Shown: positions 31,497 to 43,337, numbered from the stretch's first letter. The stretch: 64,000 nucleotides of DNA from Ancylostoma caninum (GCA_037903475.1 JBAJFG010000582.1:930001-994000), one strand, 5' to 3'. Notes: a model not told the origin generated them from the sequence alone. Translations and numbers: made by a program.

Positions 31497-32677
31497 GGTA
31501 AATGTTAATAACAAGGAAAGTATACATAATTTTAGTTTCCTGTAATGATCCTTGGTTGTCTCATGAATTTTGATCTTATTTTTGGGAAAAAGGGCTTCTA
31601 TTACGCGTATTCGGATTTCCCCATTAAAGCACCTACTCCTACTCTACTCGTTGCTAGTAATTCTTCGCCAACTTTGTGGGCGCCGTCCGAGAACTCATCG
31701 TTTATTGCGCTCGTCAGGCCTAGTTTTGCCCTATAAACAAGACTACTTGATAGGAGATGCGCTAAGTGTCCTCTCAGCAATGGATACCTCCTTTGGTTCA
31801 CTCCTGATTACGCGAAATGCATTTGCTTCACAAATTGGAACTCGTCAATAGTACAGACAAATGTTTGCCCTGTTTTCCATTAGGCTTATTTGGCTGAGAT
31901 TCACTTGCACAACTTTCAACTCCTACAAGACCAAGATGTGTCTTCATTCATGATGTTCATTTTTCCCGTTTTCGAAATGAAAGCTATGAAGTCCATGTAC
32001 GAAGATGGGTTGGAAATTTTCCGGGAAGACAATGAAAACAAACCACCTCAAATCCAGTTCTTAACTTATTCTTTGGCGCGATCCTGTCAAAGCTCAGCGC
32101 ACTTGGTTCAATCTATTTTCTGATTTCCTTTCTTTTCCTGCGAAGGATTTCTCCAAGGCCCCCTAAGCAGCCTCATACGGCCAAGATTAATTAGTCATTC
32201 GGTCTGAATCTCTTTCTAGACAGGTACGTTTTAACTTGTGAGGAAAGGTAGCTGAGTTGGGAAGCCAGCGCTAAAGAATCAGTTGATAAGGAGATCCTTC
32301 ATTTTAGTTTTCACGATTTTTTTCCCAACGATAGCACTTGAATGCGCGGTCATGCCGTGGCGGAGATGCTGTAATCGTTTGCTCCTCCTCACCTGGGTAT
32401 TTTTAATGACTTGGCATTACTCCAATACTGGATGATGTTCGTCATTACTAGCTATTAACGGTTTCCTGACATTTAATAAAATCCTTCTGATATGACCAAA
32501 AACAGACGCCAGCACTATTCCACCTTAGTGGAAAACCCTTCTCTTTTTAGGAACCAATTCATAGGATCTGAACTACTGGTTTGACTACATTTCTGTAGGC
32601 ATACTATGGTGCTGAACCTGATCTTCATTGCCTGTCAGAGTTTGGGCTTCATGACACTTCCTTTCCAAACGAGCATT
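31497..32677. other. No gene seen
   Basis: A short plus-strand stretch (about 31975-32060, FEMKAMKSMYEDGLEIFRED) looks protein-like but lacks bounding splice sites. Confidence 0.25.
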
Positions 32678-32905
32678 TTAAGACTTTTTGCTGTGGTCCA
32701 TTTCGAAACGCGCTTTTGTTCGAAATTTTGCGAATTCGGCACACATCTTTCTAAGGATTTTTTGGAGCTAATTTATTCTGTAAATATGACCTATTTGCTC
32801 ATGAAGAATGGTGAAGGACTCCTCAATTCTGTCCACAATCATCCGCCTGTCTGCTAAATCCATATCGAGGAATTTAGCCACGGTTTCTGGTGTGGTAGCT
32901 TTTTC
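32678..32905 (-). pseudogene. Coding remnant with one in-frame stop, unknown family
   Basis: Minus-strand frame reading TPETVAKFLDMDLADRRMI and VDRIEESFTILHEQIGHIYR, then a TAG, then LQKILRKMCAEFAKFRTKAR to TAA at 32678-32680. The charged heptad-like pattern suggests a coiled coil. The single stop within about 75 otherwise open codons points to a decayed exon. A further short open stretch upstream (about 32960-33005, DECDDFIAWIIDDC) may belong to it. Confidence 0.35.
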
Positions 32906-35826
32906 TCGACGCCCTGCACATGGTTAAAATTTTGCCTGTGTACTACAGTCATCGATTATCCAAGCTATGAAATCATCGCACTCATCTCTTACTGAATGTA
33001 ATCAAGGTTGACTGACTCGAAGGGCCTGTCAAAATCAGGCTCTTTGACAGATCGAATAGATATTTATAGTTAATCCATAAGGAGCATTTCTCTATACAAC
33101 GGCATAGAAGTAGTTGGGAAATACTGACTCCTTGATGATCATTCCGGTAACTTGCCAACCCACCCTCGTAGTGTTCAGTATCCTATTAGGTGTCAACATA
33201 AGTCCTTGCGCTTTCCTTCGGATGCACTTTTCTCCACCTAGTTGCCATGTTTGAGGGAGCCTCATATACGATTCGAAGGCGCTTTTCTTCATCTACAAGA
33301 ATATTGTAAATGCTTCTCTTAGTTCAATAGTTTGCTTGAGTTTTAAGCATACGAAGTGGAGCAATGGGTCAATGAAAAACAACACTACCGACAACCATCT
33401 ATCCTGTCAATCAGTTGAAGCTCGAAAAGCCATCAAAGTGGCCAAGTGTACTGTGTTAAGTAGGAAAGAGATGTTTTGCTTGAAATGACTGGTCATCAGC
33501 GTTCACCTTAGATCAAAGAAGACACATTTTGTCTCGGTGACATCAGCCAATTCGAATTGGTGTCTTCTTCTTAGGCCTAAAAATTAAGTAATTCAATAGT
33601 TCTGTGAAAACCTTGATGAAAGGGTTGTAGAGGAAGGAAAGTGAAATGTGACGGAAGAAATCGCAACTTAAAAAGCGCAAGGGCTCATGTTAACACCTAA
33701 TAGTCACATTTGGAAGGTTTTCTTCGTAATGAGAGGGACTTATTGACCCTTCCGCACCTCAGGCACTTCTCCGTTTCAACTATATAAGGTTCCCAGCATA
33801 TCAGCTAGGGGGCCATAAGTATATCGCACCCACATCTTATTCTTGATTGTATTTATCTGTTGTGTCCTTCCCCACTGATATCAGATTATGTACTTCCTCA
33901 TGAGTGCTGGGATACGAACTTATTATTATAATACATCTGAAGTTCAAATGTGACTGTTTGGTAACGATGTTGGGTGACACAATACATAGTCAATGTGCCG
34001 TGACCAAACCACCTGACCCGGGGTGCCGTTTTTCAAAGGTTAGGAAAGCGTGGGAGAAGTCACGAGTCCTATCACCTGAACGCGCAAGTCCAGAATGACA
34101 GCGCCTACGGAAGCTGGCGCATCGCCCATCAGACGTTCATATCAAATGACAAGGTATCCATGTTGTATTGTTATGGTTCACTTGCGACCATCCACATCGA
34201 ATCATATCTCTTTAAAGGCAGATTCTCCAAAAATATCCTACGCAGTGTTGCACGAAAGACGAAATTTACTGTGTCCATACCACGAATGTGATTCGAACAC
34301 AAAGAATGATGATTTGTCTGATATTCTAGTAGTTACGACACACCAGCTCACGCAATTTCGGTCGCTTTCAACAAGTTGCACGAAATACTTCCCTAATAAC
34401 GATATAATGTAATGATAAAAATGATAATAATAATGAAATAATAATAATATGATACAATGATAAGTAATAAAAAATAATATAAAACGGTGCATAAACATTC
34501 CAAATTCTGCGGAAAAAAAACTAGCGGTTGGTAATTGCTCCTCAAAATTTGGATGAAGTAGTTTCTTGAGGTGATGGATCTAGCAGTTATGACAGGAGAA
34601 CTCTTCGTGGACCGCTTTTCCTGGAAACGAAGTATCTAACGGTATTCTTATAGTTATAAAACGACTGTATATTTTTCATAAGAAATCCGGCTAAAATCAA
34701 GTAGGAGAATTAGGGGGTTGGGGGGAAGGAGAGCGGGGGAGATGCGGGCTTTAAATAATCTTTCATCGACGATATGGATCTACCGTCAAGCACCCCCTCG
34801 CCGCTGCTTCCACTGGAATGAAAGTTTTTTTTATTTGTACAATTTCCTCCAAAAGGAAGTCTTCACCGAGCTCTACTTCCAATGGTCTGAGTGAGCAACG
34901 GAGAGAAACTTCTCAAGCGCAATCCTGCGAACTTCTAAAAGTCTCTAGCGCCACGGAAGTATGTAACTACATGGAATCACGCTGCTATTGTGACAGCTGT
35001 AAGATTTTTAGAGTCATTTTCTGGAAAATATTTTTGTTTGACTTCATTCCTGTGTTGATGGAATAAAGAAAGTTTATCGACGAATCATAAGCTGATTTTA
35101 TGAAGCAAGAATACTAGTACGCGTCACAGTTTATCGACTAATCATAAGCATACTAGCAGCACATATACTAGTACGCGTCACCATGCCAAATATTTCTCGA
35201 TTTTTTTTTGCAATCAAAACTGAACACCTAAAATAAATTTCAAACCGATACCTATGACAAAATACATAATTGCTTAACCTTCACTCTGGACTTCTATTAA
35301 TAAAGTTATAACTTAATACCAAACGATAATTTAAAAAAAAAGACTCAAACAACACATACAAAAATAAAAACAAAGCAAGAAACACTAATTATAGAACCAT
35401 AAGAAGACATAACATTTCATAATGAATAAACATCTGGATAATCCAAGTATTTACGTGGAAAACCATGCAATCCCGAAAAATGCAAAGGAAAAAACGTTAA
35501 ATTTGCACCAACAAATATTTAAAAAACACAGAAGACATCATTAACTTATCATAAACATAACCTGTTATAAAACTTCATCACCATCTAATTCCTGTAAAAA
35601 TACCAAAAACAGCACCCCAAGTAGAAATGAAGTTCAAATTAGCTGCCAGAGGGACTTAATATGGTACAGATTTGATTTCGTCAGGAATTTATACTTTCTG
35701 AAAACAAAAAAGGAATGCAGAAGAAGCGCTGCCGTTGCCTGAGTTATCTCCCTTTCTTTTGAAAGGTTTCCGATGTGTAGCAATTCTAATCCTTCCATTT
35801 CACACATCAGCTTTCATCAGATTTGT
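32906..35826. other. No gene; AT-rich, with small repeats
   Basis: Contains a 10-bp hairpin (GAAGACAC...GTGTCTTC, 33519-33576), a TAATAATAATGA-rich tract at 34405-34480, a G-rich tract at 34710-34745 (GGGGGTTGGGGGG, quadruplex-prone), and a duplicated word ACTAGTACGCGTCAC (35115 and 35168). No supported exon. Confidence 0.35.
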
Positions 35827-35900
35827 TCTGTGATCAGGGTCAAGCGTAGTGTTGGTAAAAAATCTACCCCAAGGCGACCCCCCCTCGTGGACGAGAAAAA
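35827..35900 (+). repeat. hAT left end: 8-bp TSD, TIR and subterminal repeats
   Basis: TCTGTGAT, then the TIR CAGGGTCAAGCGTA, then GTTGGTAAA and two GGCGACCCCCC motifs (about 35872 and 35902), which are probable transposase binding sites by analogy with other hAT elements. Confidence 0.85.
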
Positions 35901-36201
35901 GGCGACCCCCCTCAGAGAATGTAGCCTTTTCCTTTTTTTTCTTTCTTTTTTTGATTCAGCAATTTTTAAATTATCTGAAACTGCCTTATGATTTTTTTTG
36001 AAATTAACTCTGCTGTTTTTCAATTTTTTACCAATTAAACTCAACATTTGTTCAGGTATATCGCTTCCACGCTTTCATATGGATCTCCTAGTGGTTGCGC
36101 GAAGAAGAAGGTTTGAGTTTATATTTTGACCTGTGATTATCCACTATTATTCGAATATTTTCAGATGCTGCTGGTGTATGGAATGCGTACACATGTGGGA
36201 A

Positions 36202-36691
36202 GGAGCCTTTTATTAAATAAAATAAATATCTCTCATATATGTCTATAATAAATCTTCGGCCAGTGTCGATCTTCACTCGGCGAATTCCAGCTGCGCCCGC
36301 GACGTGGGCAGGGGATACCCCCTCTCAAAGTCCTCCTGGAGCTCGTAATTGAGGGCCTCGAGGTGACGACGTATACGACGTTGGCGGAGGATGAGGAAGA
36401 CCTGAAAAATGCACGATAATTAAATAATAAATGTCTAGGGAGTGGATGACATTTTGAATGAAAGAATTAGTCACAACTTTGTGAAATTAGCGAAATTTAT
36501 TACTAAATAATTTAAAAGAACAACTCACAGTGGATGCGGCAATCAACCCTATGAAGAGCAGCGAGACTAGGACCAGTGCTACGACGAGGCCGGATACGGT
36601 TGCTGAGAGAGGATTCGCCGTCGTGGTTGTGGTTAGCTTCGCCCAGTGAGGAAAGTTGGGAACGATGATGTGTTGCGACATGATAACAAAT
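36202..36691 (-). CDS. hAT cargo: two-exon gene for a 93-aa single-pass membrane protein
   Basis: Exon 1 (CDS 36529-36681) starts with ATG ten bases after an AATTTTCAG acceptor (ending 36692), as expected for spliced-leader addition. A GTGAGT donor and TTTTTCAG acceptor bound a 127-bp intron (36402-36528) in phase 0. Exon 2 (36273-36401) ends in TGA, and AATAAA follows at 36209-36214. The 93-aa product has a short N terminus with a Thr run (KLTTTTTANP), a long hydrophobic span (about residues 29-56: GLVVALVLVSLLFIGLIAAS), then a basic anchor RQRRIRRH at 57-64 and an acidic/aromatic tail (NYELQEDFERGYPLPTSRAQ). No signal peptide; by the positive-inside rule the tail is cytoplasmic. No family is recognised. 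It lies inside the hAT, opposite to the transposase. It may be a captured host gene or a transposon accessory protein. Confidence 0.7.
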
Positions 36692-37039
36692 CTGAAAATT
36701 ATCCACTATTTGGAACTTGGTAATAAAATTGTTGATTTTTGACACATCTATGAAATAAGCAGTAGAAGGAGTAATGAAGTGTGAAGGAGCGGATGTAGTA
36801 ACAGCATAAAGATAGATTGGGAGAAGACTAATCAATGGATTGGCTCTGGGATTCTCCGCCTCCTGACGTATCCTGAAGGCACGCGCTGATGCCTGCACCT
36901 GCACCTGCATCTGCACCTGCACCTGAGAGGTCAGACTCACGGCGCAGACATGACTTCTTAGGAAGGAAAAAATGAGCTCGATAGGTGATGGTAAAAGTTT
37001 GCTTAGAGACTGCTTACAGTAGTTGTCTACTAATGTTTG

Positions 37040-37560
37040 AGAATTAATAACTTCTCGGGTTCGATCCCCGCTGGAACACAAAATGGAATTCCGCATTTGC
37101 AACCAGTCATTAGTCACACGTGTGTCTGTAGCACACTCTACACACTTATTTTAAGCAATTGAAATGACACCGAAGTCGTTTTCATGCTCAAACCAGTCCA
37201 GGGTTCGATCCCCGCCGGGGGCAAATTTTTGCAAAATGAATTTCTGCATCTGCAACCAGTCATTAGTCACACATGTGTCTGTAGCACACTCTACACACTT
37301 ACTGTAAGCAATTGAAATGACACCGAAGTCGTTTTCATGCTCAAACCAGTCCAGGGTTCGATCCCCGCCGGGGGCAAATTTTTGCAAAATGAATTTCTGC
37401 ATCTGCAACCAGTCATTAGTCACACATGTGTCTGTAGCACACTCTACACACTTACTGTAAGCAATTGAAATGACACCGAAGTCGTTTTCAAGCCTAACCC
37501 AGTCCAGGGTTCGATCCCCGCCGGAGCCTGATTTTTGCAAAATAGAAAAACGCATGTGGA
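37040..37560 (+). repeat. 153-bp tandem array with B-box-like motif, inside the hAT
   Basis: Four units; GGTTCGATCCC (a perfect B box) at 37058, 37202, 37355 and 37508, so spacing 144, 153, 153. Flanking words: ACACCGAAGTCGTTTTCA, CCAGTCATTAGTCACAC, GTAGCACACTCTACACAC. 153 is a multiple of three, so the minus strand reads through as 51-residue repeats (GGDRTLDW...NDFGVISIA); I take this as repeat-derived rather than a gene. No clear A box. Confidence 0.75.
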
Positions 37561-38544
37561 GGCAGTCGGACATTAAATACCCATGTTTATAAACAAAAAC
37601 AAGTGGTTATAGCCTTTTTTGAGCAATGAAAGTCGCACGTGAGTGGCTTTGTTCCGCTCAGAGTTAGAATCATACACGTGCAAATGTATGGTTTTTTTTT
37701 CACGAATTTTAAAAGGGTTAGCATGTGACCTAGAAAAAAGGCCAAAGTCGTTCTGCTATCAGGAAGATTAGCGCTTTTTGGTACATATTTTTTCATTCAG
37801 AAAAATTAAGTCTATTAAGGTTAAATTTGGGTGAAATTTCGTTGGTAAAAACATGAGAAAATGGCCATTTTTACCAACGGTTTACCATCGCTTTACCAAC
37901 GGAATAAAACTCGTCCCAGGTAACATTGAGAGCTGAAATTTTGCAGGAATATAGAGCTTGACTTCCTCTTTCAGGATCATATTTAAGATTCCATCAGCTC
38001 CCACATATACTCTGAAAAAAAGCCATGAAAAAAAAGTCTAGTTTTTGGCAGGCCTAAGAGTGTGGTGATAATCTGAGGCGAATAACTTCACAGTTGCTTT
38101 GTATGGAGGAACAGTTTCAATACGCTACAATAGAGGAAGATTTGCTCTTTCTTATGCATTGAGTCATTTTTCACAGGACCTTCTCATTTCTCCAGTTATA
38201 GAGTGTCAACAGGCCTCAAATTTAACAAATTTTGCTGTCACGTCTTATGTGGTGTTATCGCCATAAAAAAAGTTCTACCAAAAGAGAAGCGGTGAGATTT
38301 TGCATGCTTGTAAGGTTTGATTCTGGGAAACCGCCTTCACAGTTTCGGAGCACCATGGAATGTCCAGAGGTCATAGGACGTCATCTACGGAAATGCACTC
38401 TGAGCTGCATATTTATTGGACCCTACGAGTCGATTTATAGCCAAATAAAACGTGGAACATTGAGAAGAAAGTGTTCACCAAGGATTTTACATACTTTCTT
38501 TTTGGTACTGAAGGAAAAAAGCATGTTGAAGTGTTTGCAAAACC
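37561..38544. other. Upstream region of the hAT transposase
   Basis: No exon is seen. TTTACCA(A/T)CG/GTTGGTAAA words, which also occur in the TIR, recur at 37850-37910 and may be internal transposase sites. Confidence 0.3.
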
Positions 38545-38616
38545 ATTGCCCTCGCGAGGAATCGAACCTCGGGCCTGCTAGTGAAACACTGGCACCTTAC
38601 CCTTAATCCAACGCTG
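38545..38616 (-). repeat. tRNA-Glu-like pseudogene at the transposase 5' end
   Basis: On the minus strand a perfect T-arm (CGAGG-TTCGATT-CCTCG, 38555-38571) and B box follow a D-arm-like GGATTAAGGGTAAGG and an anticodon-region GTTTCAC resembling tRNA-Glu(UUC). The anticodon stem mispairs and no acceptor partner for GCGAGGGC exists, so it is a decayed tRNA or a tRNA-derived insert. Confidence 0.5.
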
Positions 38617-38628
38617 TTCTTAACGCAG

Positions 38629-41600
38629 ATGTCTCGAACTCGAACCAAGCTAGTATTGCTAGCACAGAAGTGCCATATTAAGCTAGTTGCAGTGCACGGA
38701 GCACAAATCGATACCAAAGGTCACGGTTATGTCACCAAATTATCGCACTCATCAGGTAACAAGCACGCCAGCTCCTTGCACGCTGTGATGCTTCTCGTTC
38801 TTTTCGCTTTTTTTACCATCTCATTAACTGCCGATGAACCTGCTGTTTGCCACCCGTACCTCAGCGAGGTCTCGACGCTGCAATTCCGATCCACCAAGGA
38901 TCTTCAGTACATCGAGTTGGCCGTTACCGAGGAATGTCGACGAGATGAAGGATTAATGAATGATTTGAAGTTGACCAAGTATGGTCTCCTGGTCGTGAAT
39001 CGTTACAGCCGGCTCGAAGGCAATGTCGCAGCGCTTCTGGAGTTGGTGCAAGGCATCCAAAACATGCAGAAAGTTCAGTCGGAAGCTCAAATGGCCCTCA
39101 CTGCCGAAACGCGACACACGGCTGCGGTGGTGAATACAATGATGGAAGAGCTCAAAGAAAGAAGCCAACTTCAAAAAGCAGAGATAGAGCTGCACGATCT
39201 CGATCTTAGAATTCGCTATGGTCTACATCGCAGCGAAGAAGAGGAGCAGGAGTTCTCTCGAAATTTGCAGGAGCTGAGGATCGATGGAGAACAACTCACT
39301 CGTAAGCAGATACGTGAACTGCGAGACAAAACTTATTTGAGATACTACCGACACCCAGACCACCCCAATGATGACTTCATCAGATGCGCCCTGTGCAACA
39401 GGTTGGAGCCACAGGAGTTCGACCCAGCTGTTGGATTTCTTGCATGTTCGCAATGGCAATCGACAGGCGAGAGGACCAACCTCCTAGGAAAGGATCATAT
39501 CATGTGCATCAAACGATTCCACGATATTCCTGCCTCTCAGTCCAGGACTGCTCGGTACGGCATCAGTCGTCTCATGTTTCGTATTAATGCCCACGAGGAG
39601 TCGATTGAGCACAAGGGACACATCGACGAATTTAAGAAGGAGTCAGCCCGGATTCGAGAAAGGACAACATCTGAGGACATTGGTGCAACGGTGACTTCCA
39701 CATTATCAGCATACATGATAGCGAAGAAAGGCCTCCCTTTCTCAACTCAGTTTCCACTTCTGGTTATGGCGATGAGGTCAGGCTCGATTGGTGTCAGTGC
39801 ACACTACGATCCCACGACAGTACGTAGGATGGTCCACTCGTTTGCTGTTCATATGAAGTATGATCTCGTTAAATACATCATCACAGCAAACGTTCCCTTC
39901 TCCTTACTCATGGATGGATCCTTCTCCTCCCGTGGGCTCAAGTGGATCGTGTTCCTTCTGAGAACTGTGTCACCCCAACATCGACCTATTACGTTCCACC
40001 TCTTCCTTGCTGACGTTGAGAGCGAATCTGCAGATCACATAGTTAATGCGCTTATCACTCAAATGGACAAGATGCGCTCCTGGTCTGAAGGTGCTGGACT
40101 GACACAGGACTTCAAGAGTTACGCTATGAGAAAGATGCTGGCGATGTCAAGCGATGGAGCCGCTGTGATGCAAGGGCAGGTCAGCGGAGTCTACTCCAAG
40201 TTGAGGAGGATGATTCAGGAAACAACAGCTGAGGATGAGCATCCTCGCAACAACCTTGTGCTCTCTATTTGCATGGCCCATAAGCTGAATCTAGCAGTAG
40301 CCGACCAAAAAGGGAAGGTAATGAAGCTGGTCCAGGCAGTTGTAATGGAATTATACCACATTTTTGGCTCAACCCTCCGAACAACTGGACGAACGGTCTA
40401 CAAGAAGGTTGCAAGAAAAATGTGCTTCCCGTATTTGCAAATGGGAGCACTCTTCAAGGTGCGATGGTCTGCAAGCCTGGCAAACTCGATATCCAACATA
40501 TTGAGGGTTTACCCTGTACTTCTAGAAAGTCTACGGCTGCTCCAGAACGAGGCCCAATTTAACGCTCAAACGGTCAAAAGGGCTCAGCATGCCCACTGGG
40601 TGTTGATGGACGGCAGAACATTCATCGCCTTATCCCACGTGAATACCACTTTGCACGCACTCACACGGCTGTCACTAGCGCTGCAGAACGAAGAAGCTCT
40701 TTTCATTGATTACGCACGAGAATGGACGACGCTTTACTATTTATTGAAAGAGGCAGGAATTGCTCACACTACGGAACTACGACTGACAGGACGGGGTATG
40801 TTGCTGACGTTTGATCCGCTACAAGGAAAATACCACCGTCTCACGCAAAGCTATCTCTCAAAATATTTCACTCCGTTGCATCAACGGGAAGGAGCTGGTC
40901 CAGAAGAAAGCAACTGGCTTCTTGCTTACAAACCCACCGAGTTCCCAGACTACTCGACTTCATATTGCGGGGACTCTGATGAGGATGCGGAAGGAAGAGA
41001 GGATGCACTCAAACCGAAGAAATTCAGAAATCTAGAAATTGTACATCACGCTAGACAGCCTGTTCTTCAACCCGACGATCCCGACCTGGCTTACCACCTT
41101 GAAGATGCGCCAGACTTCGACGTCAATGAACTGCAGCGAACAACTTTGGGAAAGGAGTATGAAGACTCAAAGCCTACTGGACCCGTTAGTGAAACTATTT
41201 TCGAGTTTTACTCTAATGTTGCCGATAGACTACAATATCGCCTTGGAGAGTCGAGAGTTCATGAAATAGAGGCTTCCGATATGTATGCGCTAGAGAAGCA
41301 TATCATCTTGGATATAATCGACTTCAATGGTGATTTCACGAACGACTTCATCTTTTATACCCCGCCGGGAGCAACATTCTTTAACCGAGGCTGTCCAGAT
41401 TATATGCAACCCGACGATAGCTTGAATCATCAACTGCGTGAAGATCTCATTCGCGGTTCCATTGATGCACTGGAACGATACTGCAATATCGAAGATCTAG
41501 GAGAACAAATGCTGCTTTTCTATAACAGAATCTCTCGTGCAGTTCGACGCTTTCGAAAATGGCCTCCAGGGCTTCGGGAAATGCATGGAAGTCTTTATTT

Positions 41601-41940
41601 CTACGAAGTTCTTCTCAACAACACCGATGCTCTGCTAATACCGGATGAAGTGGCACAGGTATACGCTTAGGTTTTGCCCACAGAAGTATTTCTACGGACC
41701 CCTCCTTTCTTTCAGGCCATCAGATGTGTTCTTGTGATTCCCGCCAGCAATGCTGATCCAGAGCGCAGCTTCTCCGCTGCGAATCGCCTATCTAGCGAGG
41801 AAAGAAGCAACATCAATACTGACACGCTCGATTATTTAATGACGTACGATCTCCGATCTTCCTACCACTTTCCTTTTCACCTCCAATTGGGACATGTTTT
41901 TCAGTGTTCAACGCGATGGCCCCAGTTTGTTAACCGTTAA
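38629..41940 (+). CDS. hAT-family transposase
   Basis: Catalyses cut-and-paste transposition of the surrounding element. The frame is open from 38581; the first ATG is 38629 (directly after an ACGCAG) and the next is 38788. A 57-bp phase-0 intron (41659-41715, GTATAC...TTTCAG) joins PDEVAQ to AIRCVLVIPASN, and the stop is at 41938. Numbered from 38788 (1031 aa): hydrophobic MLLVLFAFFTISLTA at 1-15; a coiled-coil/charged region to about 180; a CALC pair (C200, C203) of a possible BED/TTF-like zinc finger; RNase-H-like core with D376 (LLMDGS), D456 (MSSDGAAVM), C495/H498 (CMAHKLNLAV) and E973 in SNADPERSFSA; and the dimerisation region to SSEERSNINTDTLDYLM. No stops or frameshifts. The hydrophobic start is odd for a nuclear enzyme; a donor-like CAG|GTAACA at 38756 hints at another 5' splice form. 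Confidence 0.9.
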
Positions 41941-42763
41941 ACCAGAGCAGCTGGCTCATCAGTGGATGCACCCCAGCCCGGGTCTCGGACTCAGCCCAGG
42001 AAAACCTTCAACTTATGAGAAGGAAGGAAGTCTGATGAAGGATGTCAAAACTAGTCTTTCAACCGGTAATAGACATTCTCACAATCTGTTTCTGACAGTA
42101 ATTGAAGTTTTGGTTACAGGAGCTGTTGATCAATTGATTTCTCTGCATGTGAAACGTTACATGACCCTCCACGGCCTCAATCATAGGAGCGACAGCGAAG
42201 AGATTAAACATCGTCTTCTCCAAAACGAAAGGGCAAAATCGTCCATCTTCTCTATTGGCTCGGTTCCGCTGTAGTTACTGCATCAGAACTAATAAATTTA
42301 TCTTAATTATACATTCACATCACATCTACTGAAAACACAACATCAACCGAGTATTTTTCATTTATTGACATTCAGTTTTATTACACGGCAATCCGCATGG
42401 TCTTCATTTCATTTCTTCTGCCATGGCGTTCGAACTGAATAAAAGCTTTTTGAATGAAGCAACGTAAAAGTCTCCAACACCGTTCAAACAACAACTTAAG
42501 TCTACGCAAGTTGTAGGCAATCACTTTCAATCCATTAGGAATCGCAGCCATTGCAAAGTTCTCTCTGAAATTAAATTAGTATTACTTTTATATTAACACT
42601 AATAATAATATCAATGTTACAGCTAAACACCAGATAAAAAAATAATAATTAAAATGCACTGCCCTACCTTGCTGCTATCATACGACCCCCCCCCCCCGGC
42701 GACCCCCCCTGGTCCCCCCGAGGCGACCCCCCTTGGTAAATTACCATCGTACGCTTGACCCTG
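41941..42763 (+). other. hAT 3' region and right terminus
   Basis: Downstream of the transposase no further gene is convincing, although one frame stays open at 41894-42274. AATAAA-type words (AATAAATTTATC, 42290) may serve polyadenylation. At 42685-42730 three GGCGACCCCCC-like motifs precede the inverted TIR (TACGCTTGACCCTG). Confidence 0.5.
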
Positions 42764-42771
42764 TCTGTGAT

Positions 42772-43337
42772 ACGGCGAATGAAGGTCAAGAAGAGTACAT
42801 CTCTTCTCTATAATGGAAGCAAAATGAGATCAGCAGAAGCAAGTGTTTTTTTAATTAGCCATCCAATGGTTGTCTGGTGCCGCTTTCTCTTCTTAATGGG
42901 AAAGATGTTTTTCACTGCAACAACAATTATCAGCGATTAGAGTGAGACATTTGTGTCTGAGAATCTCAAGAAAATGTTTTTTCCTTGGCCAAAAAAATTC
43001 CATCAGCGGTTTTCAGTCGATCTGTTTTTCATCATGGAATCGTGACAACGCTCGTGCATCGTGCCACTGAAATATGCAGTTATCTTTGTGTTGGAAATCA
43101 TCAAGAAGCGTTTTCTAAGCACTATTTGAATATATTTATACCAACCGAACTCGTAACGAGCCAGTGGTGAACCTCTCTGCTCCTTCGCTTCCTAAATCCT
43201 ACTGAAAATGAGCGTGGAAAATTGAAGACCTCCTAATCCAGCGAAACTTCTTAAAGGCAGTCTATCAACTCGTTTCGTGGGCTGAAAATACCAGCAGACT
43301 CTAGACCTCCTCGTCACGCTAATTCCAAAGATATACG
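42772..43337. other. No gene seen
   Basis: No exon supported by splice sites or composition. Confidence 0.3.

Larger units (their letters stand above)
35835..42763 (+). mobile_element. Complete hAT transposon, 6929 bp, with cargo gene
   Basis: Termini CAGGGTCAAGCGTAGTGTTG (35835) and, inverted, CAGGGTCAAGCGTACGATGG (ending 42763) are immediately flanked by the identical 8-mer TCTGTGAT (35827-35834 and 42764-42771). An 8-bp duplication and a CAG-start terminus are diagnostic of hAT. Inside are a transposase gene on the plus strand (38629-41940), a two-exon membrane-protein gene on the minus strand (36273-36691), a 153-bp tandem array, a tRNA-like sequence, and subterminal GGCGACCCCCC repeats. 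The perfect duplication and open transposase suggest recent insertion. Confidence 0.93.

Noticed and set aside
33092..33292. Mariner transposase remnant
   Set aside because: The frame has a few suggestive residues but none of the DDE/D motifs and no TIRs around it.
37151..37573. 140-codon frame of 51-residue repeats
   Set aside because: Best explained as read-through of the 153-bp array whose B-box DNA word explains the GGDRTLDW motif.
38545..38616. Functional tRNA-Glu gene
   Set aside because: The T-arm is perfect but the anticodon stem mispairs and there is no acceptor stem.
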